From: CASQEL01 sp036655975
Lineage (GTDB): Bacteria; Desulfobacterota; Desulfovibrionia; Desulfovibrionales; Desulfovibrionaceae
Reading direction: 5' to 3'
Length of the DNA stretch: 9,748 bases
Assembly: GCA_036655975.1 (NCBI GenBank)
Contig: JAVVPD010000080.1
Coordinates: 1 to 9,748 of the forward strand
Shown: positions 1 through 7,663 of the stretch, one piece after another
How the letters are laid out: each line of letters starts with the position of its first letter
Position numbering within the stretch: position 1 is the first letter of the stretch
The notes under the pieces: generated by a model
The model's database searches: none
Told to the model about the DNA's origin: nothing
Seen by the model: only the letters and a program-made list of their open reading frames with translations
Made by a program: the position numbers and the translations under genes

Positions 1-43
1 CCAGAGAGCATTTAGCTATTTTCAATAGCAAAATGCTCTAATG
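1..43. repeat. 35-bp palindromic repeat, copy 1 (REP/MITE-like)
   Basis: The core at 5-39 is an imperfect palindrome. Outer arms AGAGCATTT and AAATGCTCT (9 bp) are followed inward by one A/A mismatch, then inner arms GCTATT and AATAGC, with a TTC loop. The flanking CCAG at 1-4 extends the left arm, but the right side reads AATG instead of CTGG. The core is the exact reverse complement of the sequence starting at 9716. It overlaps the end of the TerC-type gene, whose final codons and TGA stop (22-24) lie inside it. No T-run adjoins the stem, so it is not a clear intrinsic terminator. It resembles REP-type or miniature-transposon palindromes, but only two copies are visible here. Confidence 0.85.
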
Positions 44-1563
44 TGAACCCAGTCAATACGGGTGTGTGTTTTTTCAGCAACTGTCCAGATATACCCGCCA
101 TAGCGCATGGACTGGCCTTTATTCGGGATGCAATCCATGCTTTCCATGATAAAGCCGCCAAGGGTAGAACAACTGATGTCGGGGGGCAAGGGCAGGCCCA
201 AGGCGGGGAACACCGTGTCTACTGCCAAATTTGCGGGTAAAAGCCAAGAATCGTCCGCATTGCGCGGGTAGGCATCCATATCGGTATGGCCCATATGCCC
301 CACCAAGGCCGCAAGCAGATCCATGGTTGTGACAACGCCCACGGCACTACCGTATTCGTCCAACACCAGCCCCAGAGGCGCAGGATGCTCTTTAAATTGC
401 TGTAAAATATCAGGAATAGGCGTGTGCTCAAAAAAAATCGGTGCAGAGCGGATGCAGGCGTGCAGGTCAGTAGGCCCCTCCGTGCGGCTCCGCCAAAGCC
501 ATTCGCGCACATCCACTATGCCCAGCACTTCGTCTGTTTCACTGTTGAAAATGGGTAAAAAGGCATGCCCGCTGGTTCCGGCTTTGTGGAGCAGGGTAGC
601 GCTGTCTTCCAGTGCGTTCAGCCAAGGAATTCTTTGCCGTGGGGTCATAATATAACGCACCGTGCGGTTCCCCATGCGGATAACGCGCGCAACCATATGT
701 CTTTCCTGCGGGGCCAGCAGGGCGGCATCTGGGATTGTGGCGCTCAGGGCCTGCATACTCAGATGGGCTTCTTGGCTTTCTCCGCCAAGCATTTGCAAGA
801 TGGTGTGTGCGGTCGCTTCCCGCAAGTTGGTGGTGGGAAGCTGTTTTTTGCGACTTTGAATAATCCATTGATTAAAGCCCTCAAGGCAGATGGAAAAAAG
901 AATGATCGCGTACAGATAGCCCTTGGGGATGGTAATACCTGCTGAATCCAAAATAAGGCTTGCGCCGATGAGGAACAAAAAGCCGAGGCATAAAATAATG
1001 GCGGAGGGGTGCCCTTCTAAAAAAAGCGTTAAGGGGCGCGCGGCAAGCAGCATGATGCCCACAGCCACGGTGGTGGACAGCATCATCATGGGCAGGGCCG
1101 GAACCATGCCTATGGCTGTAATCATGGAATCGAGGGAAAATACCATGTCCAGTACCACAATTTGGCTTACGACTTTCCACACCACCGCAGTATGCTGCTC
1201 GTCGGACTGTGGCTGGGGGGGATGCAATTTTTGTCGCAGCTCACAGGTGGCTTTATAGACCAAAAATACGCCCCCCAACGAGAGCAGGAGATCACGGGCG
1301 GTAAGCCCAAAAGTGCCTATCGTGAATAGCGGCGTGGTTAACGTGACCAGCCATGCGAGAACGGACAATAAGCCTAAGCGCATGACCAGCGCCAAGCTGA
1401 GGCCCAGCGTAAAGGCTTTGTTTTGCTCTTTTTCGGGAAGCTTAGAGCAAAGCATAGAGATGAAAACTAAATTATCAAAACCGAGAATAACTTCAAGAAG
1501 AATAAGTGTGGCAACGCCGCCCCATGCGGTGAGATCCGTGACCCACGTAATATCCCATAACAT
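22..1563 (-). CDS. TerC-family membrane protein with CBS pair and CorC/HlyC C-terminal domain (YegH/YoaE-like)
   Basis: A 513-residue inner-membrane protein, close to the roughly 520 residues usual for YegH/YoaE. Residues about 12-235 form the TerC domain, with several hydrophobic helices and the two acidic signatures EVILGFDNLVF (E24, D30, N31) and VVLDMVFSLDSM (D139, D145). A CBS pair follows at about 300-420, including YIMTPR and LVLDEYGSAVGVVTTMDLL. A CorC/HlyC-type domain occupies about 437-508. TerC proteins are linked to metal-ion handling, particularly manganese efflux, and to tellurite resistance. The substrate of this CBS-fused subgroup is not settled and nothing here decides it. 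I chose ATG 1561-1563 because AAAGGA lies 6 nt upstream; an in-frame start at 1635 would add 24 residues without membrane or domain character. The last residues (RAFCY) and the stop are encoded by the palindromic repeat. The gene has no obvious operon partner. Confidence 0.92.
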   Translation of the reverse strand: MLWDITWVTDLTAWGGVATLILLEVILGFDNLVFISMLCSKLPEKEQNKAFTLGLSLALVMRLGLLSVLAWLVTLTTPLFTIGTFGLTARDLLLSLGGVFLVYKATCELRQKLHPPQPQSDEQHTAVVWKVVSQIVVLDMVFSLDSMITAIGMVPALPMMMLSTTVAVGIMLLAARPLTLFLEGHPSAIILCLGFLFLIGASLILDSAGITIPKGYLYAIILFSICLEGFNQWIIQSRKKQLPTTNLREATAHTILQMLGGESQEAHLSMQALSATIPDAALLAPQERHMVARVIRMGNRTVRYIMTPRQRIPWLNALEDSATLLHKAGTSGHAFLPIFNSETDEVLGIVDVREWLWRSRTEGPTDLHACIRSAPIFFEHTPIPDILQQFKEHPAPLGLVLDEYGSAVGVVTTMDLLAALVGHMGHTDMDAYPRNADDSWLLPANLAVDTVFPALGLPLPPDISCSTLGGFIMESMDCIPNKGQSMRYGGYIWTVAEKTHTRIDWVHIRAFCY

Positions 1564-1578
1564 AAACAGTCCTTTAAG

Positions 1579-1613
1579 GGGGCAATATGTGTTTGTTCTT
1601 GGGGTAATATGTG
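1579..1613 (-). repeat. Pair of 13-bp direct repeats in the TerC-gene leader
   Basis: On the minus strand, CACATATTACCCC (1601-1613) and CACATATTGCCCC (1579-1591) match at 12 of 13 positions. They begin exactly 22 bp apart, about two helical turns. The downstream copy ends 3 nt before the AAAGGA ribosome binding site. The spacing would suit two regulator dimers on one DNA face, or a repeated RNA element next to the ribosome binding site. I cannot name a binding protein. Confidence 0.6.
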
Positions 1614-1622
1614 CGTGGCTGC

Positions 1623-1651
1623 TACATAGGCGCAAGCATGGGTAAAATCAA
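1623..1651 (-). promoter_or_regulatory. Weak candidate promoter of the TerC-type gene
   Basis: On the minus strand, TTGATT (1646-1651) is followed after 17 bp by TATGTA (1623-1628). The -10 match is poor (3 of 6). Transcription from it would give a leader of about 55 nt that contains both 13-bp direct repeats. I looked for a manganese (yybP-ykoY) riboswitch, which often precedes TerC-type genes, and saw no convincing aptamer. Confidence 0.3.
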
Positions 1652-1713
1652 CCGAAAATAAAAAGACGGGTGGGGTGCAGGCCTAGATTGAGGTGTCATT
1701 GTTTACACGATAT

Positions 1714-1737
1714 AAAAAAAATATTGTTCTGACAATA
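1714..1737 (-). terminator. Intrinsic terminator of argG (weak stem, T8 tract)
   Basis: On the minus strand, TATTGT, loop CAGA and ACAATA form a 6-bp A/T-rich stem followed directly by eight T residues (A-run at 1714-1721 on the plus strand). The U-tract is strong and the stem weak. It lies about 60 nt beyond the argG stop and downstream of a much stronger GC stem, so the two may act in series. Confidence 0.65.
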
Positions 1738-1754
1738 GTAAATTTGTTACCCAC

Positions 1755-1774
1755 CAGGGGGCCAAAGCCCCCTG
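1755..1774 (-). terminator. GC-rich stem-loop after argG
   Basis: CAGGGGGC and GCCCCCTG form a perfect 8-bp stem with a 4-nt loop, 24 nt beyond the argG stop. No U-tract follows on the minus strand (GTGGGTAACAAATTT). It is therefore more likely a 3'-end stabilising or pausing hairpin that acts with the T8 terminator further downstream than a canonical terminator alone. Confidence 0.6.
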
Positions 1775-1798
1775 TATGCAAACATTTAGCAAAAAATC

Positions 1799-3001
1799 TT
1801 ATTTCCGTTTTTTCATGGCGGCAAAGGTGCGTAAGCGCAGGCCATTGAGGCGAATGAAGCCCGCCGCGTCCTTGTGGTCATAGGTGGCACATTCTTCAAA
1901 GGTGGCAAGATCGTGACAGAATAAGGTATGGGGGGAAGTGCGTTCGAGAGGATACACGCCACCCTTGTATATTTTTATTTTGACACTGCCGCTGACGGTT
2001 TCCTGGGCTTTGTCCATGAGGGCTTGCATGGCTTCGCGTTCGGGAGAGAACCAGAAACCATTGTATACGGTGGACGAATAGCGGGGCACGAGCATATCCC
2101 GCACAGCCATAACTTCACGGTCAAGGCAAATGCCTTCAAGGTCGCGGTGGGCATGATAGAGAATAGTGCCGCCGGGGGTTTCGTACACGCCACGGCACTT
2201 CATGCCCACAAAGCGATTTTCCACCATGTCTAAGCGGCCTACCCCGTTGCGGGCGGCAATGGCATTTAACGCTATAATCATGGTTGCGGGCGAAAGTTTG
2301 GTGCCGTTCAGGGCCACGGGGTCGCCGCGTTCAAAATCAATAGTAATGATTTCAGGGCTGTCTGGGGCCTGCTCCACGGGGGTACACAGCATGTGGCAGC
2401 TTTGATGGGGTTGCTGACCGGGATCTTCCAATTCACTGCCTTCAAAACTGCAATGCAGCATATTCATATCGATGCTGTAGCGCTTTTGGGCGGTGGAAAT
2501 GGGGATACCGTGTTTTTCGGCGAAGGCGTTGAGGGCCGTGCGGGACATAAGATCCCATTCGCGCCACGGGGCAATAACCTTAAGATCTGGGGCCAAGGCG
2601 TTGACGGCAAATTCAAAACGCACTTGGTCGTTGCCCTTGCCGGTGGCGCCGTGGGCCACAGCATCAGCGCCTTCGGCGCGGGCAATGTCCACCAGCCGCT
2701 TGGCGATCAGCGGGCGGGCAATGGAGGTGCCGAGCAGATAGCGGCTTTCATAAATAGCGCTGGAACGCATCATGGGAAAAACGAAATCTTTGGCAAATTC
2801 TTCCTTTAGATCTTCCACATAGGCTTTGGTCGCACCGGTTTTCAAAGCCTTTGCTTCTACACCCGAAAGATCTTCTGGCTGACCGAGGTCGGCAGTCATG
2901 GTAATGACTTCACAGCCGTAGGTTGTGATGAGCCATTTTAGAATAACGGAGGTATCCAGACCGCCCGAGTAGGCAAGGACGACTTTTTTTACGTTTTGCA
3001 T
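1799..3001 (-). CDS. argG: Argininosuccinate synthase
   Basis: This cytoplasmic enzyme condenses citrulline and aspartate, with ATP, to argininosuccinate, the penultimate step of arginine synthesis. At 400 residues it is the normal family length. The N-type ATP pyrophosphatase P-loop AYSGGLDTS is at residues 10-18. Family motifs YESRYLLGTS (84-93) and AHGATGKGNDQVRFE (116-130) follow, and GVYETPGGTI and FIRLNGLRLRT lie in the C-terminal half. I chose ATG 2999-3001 (MQNVKKVVLAYSGG) because AAAGGA lies 6 nt upstream and it places the P-loop where homologues have it; an in-frame start at 3052 would add 17 unlikely residues. The gene diverges from carB across 208 bp and is followed by two stem-loops. 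Confidence 0.98.
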   Translation of the reverse strand: MQNVKKVVLAYSGGLDTSVILKWLITTYGCEVITMTADLGQPEDLSGVEAKALKTGATKAYVEDLKEEFAKDFVFPMMRSSAIYESRYLLGTSIARPLIAKRLVDIARAEGADAVAHGATGKGNDQVRFEFAVNALAPDLKVIAPWREWDLMSRTALNAFAEKHGIPISTAQKRYSIDMNMLHCSFEGSELEDPGQQPHQSCHMLCTPVEQAPDSPEIITIDFERGDPVALNGTKLSPATMIIALNAIAARNGVGRLDMVENRFVGMKCRGVYETPGGTILYHAHRDLEGICLDREVMAVRDMLVPRYSSTVYNGFWFSPEREAMQALMDKAQETVSGSVKIKIYKGGVYPLERTSPHTLFCHDLATFEECATYDHKDAAGFIRLNGLRLRTFAAMKKRK

Positions 3002-3067
3002 GATATATCCTTTTATATTTCGGTAAAATACGCACGCCACACGGGCAAGCAAAATTTGTGCGCGCTA

Positions 3068-3096
3068 AGTATTGCCTAAAGCGGCTTTATGTGCAA
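3068..3096 (-). promoter_or_regulatory. Candidate argG promoter
   Basis: On the minus strand, TTGCAC (3091-3096) and AATACT (3068-3073) are separated by 17 bp, with about 4 of 6 consensus matches in each box. The expected leader is about 60 nt and ends at a good AAAGGA site. The -35 box lies 17 bp from the opposed -35 box of the candidate carB promoter, so the two polymerase sites are back to back. Confidence 0.5.
3077..3089. promoter_or_regulatory. Perfect 13-bp palindrome in the argG promoter spacer (operator candidate)
   Basis: TAAAGC, central G, GCTTTA: a perfect 6+1+6 inverted repeat lying wholly within the 17-bp spacer (3074-3090) between the candidate argG -35 and -10 boxes. A repressor bound there would block the promoter. 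The regulator is unknown, and I cannot assign the site to ArgR from sequence alone. Confidence 0.4.
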
Positions 3097-3113
3097 GTCC
3101 TCTGCACGCACTC

Positions 3114-3143
3114 TTGACGGCGCGTGGGGTGTAAGGATAGATT
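3114..3143 (+). promoter_or_regulatory. Candidate carBA promoter
   Basis: TTGACG (3114-3119) is followed after 18 bp by TAGATT (3138-3143), giving 5 of 6 and 4 of 6 consensus matches. Initiation near 3150 would leave a leader of about 60 nt that contains the palindrome at 3164-3180. Confidence 0.5.
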
Positions 3144-3163
3144 AAAGAAATTTGCATGACAAT

Positions 3164-3180
3164 ATCTACGATTCGTAGAT
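3164..3180. promoter_or_regulatory. Perfect 17-bp palindrome in the carB leader (operator or RNA hairpin)
   Basis: ATCTACGA, central T, TCGTAGAT: a perfect 8+1+8 inverted repeat lying 29 bp before the carB start codon and about 20 bp downstream of the candidate -10 box. As DNA it has the form of a dimeric regulator site. As RNA it could fold into a 7-bp stem with an AUU loop. It differs in sequence from the palindrome in the argG promoter, so one shared regulator is not indicated. Confidence 0.5.
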
Positions 3181-3209
3181 GGTAACACTTTAGCACAAGA
3201 CTGAACGAT

Positions 3210-6200
3210 ATGCCCAAACGTACTGATTTAAAGCGGATTATGATTATTGGCGCGGGCCCTATTATTATTGGACAGGCCTGTGAGTTCGACTATTCCGGTT
3301 CGCAAGGGGTAAAGGCACTTAAGGAAGAAGGCTACGAAGTAATTCTGGTCAACTCCAATCCTGCTACCATTATGACCGACCCTGACCTTGCCGACCGCAC
3401 CTATATTGAACCTATTGAACCCGATACCTTGGCAGCCATTGTGCGTAAAGAGCGCCCCTGTGCCATTCTGCCCACCTTGGGCGGTCAAACAGGCCTGAAC
3501 GCGGCCCTGCAATTGGCAAAGTCTGGCGTGCTGGAAGAATGCGGGGTGGAGCTTATTGGCGCGCGCGCCGAGGTTATTGAAAAGGCCGAAAGCCGCCAAT
3601 TGTTCCGGCAAGCTATGGAAAACATCGGCCTGCGTGTGCCCGCCAGCGGTATTGCCCGTACCAGTGCTGACGTTCGCGAACTGGGCAATACTATGCCTTT
3701 TCCCCTGATTATCCGCCCCGCCTTTACGCTGGGGGGCACGGGGGGCGGGGTTGCCTATAATATGGAAGACCTTGAGGCGATTGCGGCTTCCGGTCTGGCG
3801 GCGAGTCCCACCTCTGAGGTCATGATTGAGCAATCTGTTATTGGCTGGAAAGAATTTGAAATGGAAGTCATGCGTGACACCAAGGACAATTGCGTCATTG
3901 TGTGTTCCATTGAAAATGTGGACGCCATGGGCGTGCACACCGGAGACTCCATTACCGTGGCCCCAGCCCAAACCCTGACGGATAAAGAATATCAATACAT
4001 GCGTGATGCCTCACTGGCAATTATGCGTGAAATCGGGGTGGAAACAGGCGGCTCCAATGTGCAATTTGGGGTTAATCCGGCCAACGGTGAATTGGTCGTC
4101 ATTGAAATGAATCCTCGGGTATCGCGCTCGTCGGCCCTCGCGTCTAAGGCTACGGGTTTTCCCATTGCCAAAATTGCCGCCAAATTGGCGGTGGGGTATA
4201 CTCTTGACGAATTGCGTAACGACATCACCCGCGAAACGGCGGCCTCTTTTGAGCCTTCCATCGACTATTGCGTGGTAAAAATTCCCCGCTTCACTTTTGA
4301 AAAATTCCCTGGGGCCAAGGACGAATTGACCACCGCCATGAAGAGCGTGGGCGAAGCCATGAGCATTGGTCGTACCTTTAAGGAAGCCTTGCAAAAAGGC
4401 TTACGCTCCATGGAAATAGGCATGCCTGGTTTGGGATGCGATTTTCGCGGCAATCTGCCCCCCTTGGAAGAGATCAAACGCTCCCTGCGGGTGCCCAATT
4501 CTCGGCGTATTTTTAGCGTGCGCGATGGCCTGTTGGCGGGGCTGAGTGTGCAGGATATTCACGAGATTTCGGGCATTGACCCTTGGTTTGTGGCCCAGAT
4601 GCAAGACATTGTGCAGATGGAAAAAGAAATTCAGGGATTTGGCCTTGCCAACGATATGACGACTGCCAATCCTGAATTGCATGTGGTGTTGCGCCGTGCT
4701 AAAGAATACGGCTTTTCTGACCGTCAGCTGGCGCAAATGTGGAAACGTCCTGAAGAAGACATTCGCCGTTTGCGTAAGGAAATGCACATCCTGCCCACCT
4801 ATTATTTAGTGGATACCTGTGCGGCAGAATTTGAAGCGTATACCCCCTATTTTTATTCCACCTACGAGCAGGGGCAGGAAATCCAAATTTCTGCTAACAA
4901 AAAAGTGGTTATTTTGGGCGGTGGGCCTAATCGTATCGGGCAGGGCATTGAATTTGACTATTGCTGTTGTCACGCTTCCTACGCCTTGCGGGATGCGGGG
5001 GTGCAGGCGATTATGGTCAATTCCAATCCCGAAACCGTGTCCACCGACTATGATACTTCGGATCGCCTCTATTTTGAGCCGCTGACCTTTGAAGACGTGA
5101 TGCACATTGTGGAATTAGAAAAACCTGCGGGGGTGATTATCCAATTTGGCGGGCAAACGCCGTTGAATTTGGCAGTGCCACTGATGCGGGCTGGGGTGCC
5201 CATTCTTGGTACCTCTCCGGACGCCATTGACCGTGCCGAAGACCGTGAGCGTTTTCAGGCTTTGTTAAACAAATTGCACCTGCGCCAACCCGAAAACGGC
5301 ATCGCCACTTCTGAGGCAGAAGCCCGCGCTGTGGCTCACGACATTGGCTATCCGGTGGTGGTGCGCCCCAGCTATGTGCTGGGCGGGCGGGCTATGGCGG
5401 TGGTCTATGACGATGCGGAATTGGCCGAATACTTTGTGGAACATGTGCCGAACAAGTTGGAACATCCTATCTTAATTGACAAATTCCTCGAACAGGCCAT
5501 TGAAGTGGATGTGGACGCCTTGTCAGACGGTAAAGATGTGTATGTTGCTGGTATTATGGAACATATAGAAGAAGCGGGCATCCACTCGGGCGACTCAGCC
5601 TGTGTGTTGCCCTCATTCTCGCTGTCTTATGACCATGTGGCGGCTATTGCCGTGCAAGCTGAGGCACTGGCCCGTGAACTGCGGGTGGTAGGGCTGATGA
5701 ATATTCAATTTGCCATCAAGGGCGACGATATTTATATTCTGGAAGTCAATCCCCGAGCGTCGCGGACTGCGCCCTTTGTGTCTAAGGCCACGGGGGTGCC
5801 TTTGCCCTATCTGGCAACCCAAGTTATGCTCGGGAAAAGCTTGGAAGAGTTGGACCCGTGGGCCATGCGTAAGGGTGGCTTTGTGTGCGTGAAAGAAGCG
5901 GTTTTCCCCTTTAACCGCTTCCCCGGTGTGGACGTGATTTTAGGGCCAGAAATGCGCTCCACAGGGGAAGTTATGGGCATGGGCCCCACCTTTGAGGCGG
6001 CCTTTTTGAAAAGTCAGTTGGCGGCGGGGCAACGCTTGCCCCAAAGCGGCAAGGTCTTTTTGTCGGTCAATGATCGGGACAAGCCCTTTCTGGCAGAAGT
6101 GGCACAAATGTACGATAGCCTCGGCTTTGAATTGTTGGCGACCACCGGTACAGCCGCTTTGTTGCGTGAGCACGGGCTTAAGGTGAGCCATGTGGCTAAG

Positions 6201-6458
6201 GTGTATGAAGGCCGCCCCAATATCGTAGATTTGATTAAAAATAACGAGGTATCGCTGGTGGTCAACACTGCCTCCGGCAAGCGCACGGCCCAAGATTCCA
6301 AAGCCATTCGCCGTTCGGCACTGGCCTATTCCGTGCCTTATTGCACCACATTGGCTGGAGCGCGCGCCACGGCCCGGGCCATCGGCTCGCGGCGTGAAGG
6401 CGACATCCATGTGGAATGTTTACAAGAATACTATGCCCGCGAAACGGTGAAAGGCTAA
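3210..6458 (+). CDS. carB: Carbamoyl-phosphate synthase, large subunit
   Basis: The ammonia-using synthetase subunit makes carbamoyl phosphate from bicarbonate, ammonia (channelled from CarA) and two ATP, feeding both pyrimidine and arginine synthesis. It has 1082 residues, normal for the family. The first synthetase half starts with MIIGAGPIIIGQACEFDYSG and carries the ATP-grasp glycine loop LGGTGGG near residue 174. The second half starts near 563 (VVILGGGPNRIGQGIEFDY) and carries RPSYVLGGRAM near 719. The C-terminal MGS-like allosteric domain (about 946-1070) keeps ATTGTA and the NTASG and DSKAIRRSAL segments where nucleotide effectors bind in E. coli. The start MPKRTDLKRI is fixed by homology, since no strong ribosome binding site precedes it. 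carA follows after 4 bp. The order is the reverse of the E. coli carAB operon. Confidence 0.98.
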   Translation: MPKRTDLKRIMIIGAGPIIIGQACEFDYSGSQGVKALKEEGYEVILVNSNPATIMTDPDLADRTYIEPIEPDTLAAIVRKERPCAILPTLGGQTGLNAALQLAKSGVLEECGVELIGARAEVIEKAESRQLFRQAMENIGLRVPASGIARTSADVRELGNTMPFPLIIRPAFTLGGTGGGVAYNMEDLEAIAASGLAASPTSEVMIEQSVIGWKEFEMEVMRDTKDNCVIVCSIENVDAMGVHTGDSITVAPAQTLTDKEYQYMRDASLAIMREIGVETGGSNVQFGVNPANGELVVIEMNPRVSRSSALASKATGFPIAKIAAKLAVGYTLDELRNDITRETAASFEPSIDYCVVKIPRFTFEKFPGAKDELTTAMKSVGEAMSIGRTFKEALQKGLRSMEIGMPGLGCDFRGNLPPLEEIKRSLRVPNSRRIFSVRDGLLAGLSVQDIHEISGIDPWFVAQMQDIVQMEKEIQGFGLANDMTTANPELHVVLRRAKEYGFSDRQLAQMWKRPEEDIRRLRKEMHILPTYYLVDTCAAEFEAYTPYFYSTYEQGQEIQISANKKVVILGGGPNRIGQGIEFDYCCCHASYALRDAGVQAIMVNSNPETVSTDYDTSDRLYFEPLTFEDVMHIVELEKPAGVIIQFGGQTPLNLAVPLMRAGVPILGTSPDAIDRAEDRERFQALLNKLHLRQPENGIATSEAEARAVAHDIGYPVVVRPSYVLGGRAMAVVYDDAELAEYFVEHVPNKLEHPILIDKFLEQAIEVDVDALSDGKDVYVAGIMEHIEEAGIHSGDSACVLPSFSLSYDHVAAIAVQAEALARELRVVGLMNIQFAIKGDDIYILEVNPRASRTAPFVSKATGVPLPYLATQVMLGKSLEELDPWAMRKGGFVCVKEAVFPFNRFPGVDVILGPEMRSTGEVMGMGPTFEAAFLKSQLAAGQRLPQSGKVFLSVNDRDKPFLAEVAQMYDSLGFELLATTGTAALLREHGLKVSHVAKVYEGRPNIVDLIKNNEVSLVVNTASGKRTAQDSKAIRRSALAYSVPYCTTLAGARATARAIGSRREGDIHVECLQEYYARETVKG

Positions 6459-6462
6459 TACC

Positions 6463-7593
6463 ATGAAAGCATTACTTGTTCTTGAAGACGGTTTTACCCT
6501 AGAAGGACGTTCTTTTACGGGAGACTGTGAAGGCGGTGGCGAAGCCATTTTTAACACCGGTATGACGGGCTATCAGGAAATTCTGACCGACCCTTCCTAT
6601 GCGGGACAGATGGTGTGCATGACCTACCCACTGATCGGTAATTATGGCATCAATCCTGAAGATATGGAGTCTGGGCATGTTCATGCGGCAGCGCTCTTGG
6701 TTAAAGAATGCTGCAAGGTTCCGTCTAATTGGCGGTCGACTCTTTCCCTGCCCGACTTTTTATGCGAGCATAATGTCCCGGGCATTGAAGGGCTGGACAC
6801 CCGCGCCCTGACTCGCCATTTGCGGGTTCATGGGGCCATGCGCGGTGTGGTTTCCACCCGTACGCGGGATGTGGCGGCCTTGGTCGCCCAAGCTCAGGCT
6901 ATTCCGTCCATGGAAGGGCAAAATCTGGTTACCCGAGTGGCCCCCACCAGTCCCTATTGCTGGCGTGATGACGCTCCCAAACCCGTACAATTGGATGCCA
7001 AGGGCGGGCACGCTTGGGCGGGCACAGGGCCGCGTTTGGTGGTCTATGATTTTGGCATCAAGTGGAATATCTTACGCCTGTTGGCTGCCCAAGGCTTTGA
7101 TATGCTGGTGGTTCCCCCCACCTTCAGTGCCACGCAGGTCAAGCTCTGCGGCGCACAGGCTGTGTTTTTGTCCAATGGCCCCGGTGACCCTGCCACGCTG
7201 AAGGATGAAATTGCGACAATCACCCAATTGATTGACGATTATCCCACGGCGGGTATCTGTTTGGGGCATCAATTATTGGGTCATGCCGTGGGCGGTACTA
7301 CCACCAAACTGAAATTTGGGCATCACGGTTGCAATAATCCGGTGCAGGATTTGACCACGGGTAAGGTGGAAATATCGTCACAGAATCACGGCTTTTGTGT
7401 GGTGCTGGACAAGGTGCCACGGGTGGAGATTACCCATGTCAACCTGAACGATGGCACGCTTGAAGGTTTTGCCCATAAGGATAGGCCCGTTCTGGCGGTG
7501 CAGCATCACCCCGAAGCCTCCCCCGGCCCTATTGACAGCCAGTATTTTTTTGCCCGTTTTCGGCAATTGGTACAAACACATGTGGGGGCATAG
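6463..7593 (+). CDS. carA: Carbamoyl-phosphate synthase, small (glutaminase) subunit
   Basis: The class I glutamine amidotransferase subunit hydrolyses glutamine and passes ammonia to CarB through the heterodimer tunnel. It has 376 residues, typical length. The N-terminal CarA-specific domain contains LEDGFTLEGRSF, FNTGMTGYQEILTDPSY and the PGIEGLDTRALTRHLR segment. The C-terminal amidotransferase domain begins near 190. It carries the nucleophile in AGICLGHQLLGHA (Cys266) and the partners in HHPEASPGP (His349, Glu351), so the catalytic triad is intact. The start lies 4 bp after the carB stop, with AAAGG inside the carB 3' end, so the two genes are certainly co-transcribed and possibly translationally coupled. 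A consensus -35 box begins 2 bp after its stop. Confidence 0.98.
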   Translation: MKALLVLEDGFTLEGRSFTGDCEGGGEAIFNTGMTGYQEILTDPSYAGQMVCMTYPLIGNYGINPEDMESGHVHAAALLVKECCKVPSNWRSTLSLPDFLCEHNVPGIEGLDTRALTRHLRVHGAMRGVVSTRTRDVAALVAQAQAIPSMEGQNLVTRVAPTSPYCWRDDAPKPVQLDAKGGHAWAGTGPRLVVYDFGIKWNILRLLAAQGFDMLVVPPTFSATQVKLCGAQAVFLSNGPGDPATLKDEIATITQLIDDYPTAGICLGHQLLGHAVGGTTTKLKFGHHGCNNPVQDLTTGKVEISSQNHGFCVVLDKVPRVEITHVNLNDGTLEGFAHKDRPVLAVQHHPEASPGPIDSQYFFARFRQLVQTHVGA

Positions 7594-7594
7594 C

Positions 7595-7626
7595 TTGACA
7601 CGTATTTTTTTATATATAAGTATACT
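7595..7626 (+). promoter_or_regulatory. Candidate promoter for the envelope gene pair
   Basis: A perfect -35 TTGACA (7595-7600) begins 2 bp after the carA stop. An A/T-rich stretch then leads to TATACT (7621-7626, 5 of 6), but the spacer would be 20 bp, longer than ideal. With a 17-bp spacer the -10 would be a poorer AAGTAT. The -10 area lies in the perfect 10-bp palindrome AAGTATACTT (7618-7627). No terminator separates carA from this point, so read-through may also contribute. Confidence 0.45.
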
Positions 7627-7663
7627 TGTGGGGATAGATACTTGTAGTACCCAAGGAGCGTAT

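Noticed and set aside
1564..1798. Possible yybP-ykoY manganese riboswitch upstream of the TerC-type gene.
   Set aside because: The leader is short, and I could not draw the expected paired helices with their conserved loops. Only the direct repeats stand out.
2380..2430. An unusual Cys- and Gln-rich stretch of ArgG (DPGQQPHQSCHMLCTPVEQ) that could be a compensated double frameshift.
   Set aside because: The reading frame and the flanking family motifs continue normally, and this loop varies between ArgG subgroups.
3228..3995. A 255-codon open frame antisense to the start of carB.
   Set aside because: It is a shadow of the highly conserved carB coding sequence, with no domain signal of its own.
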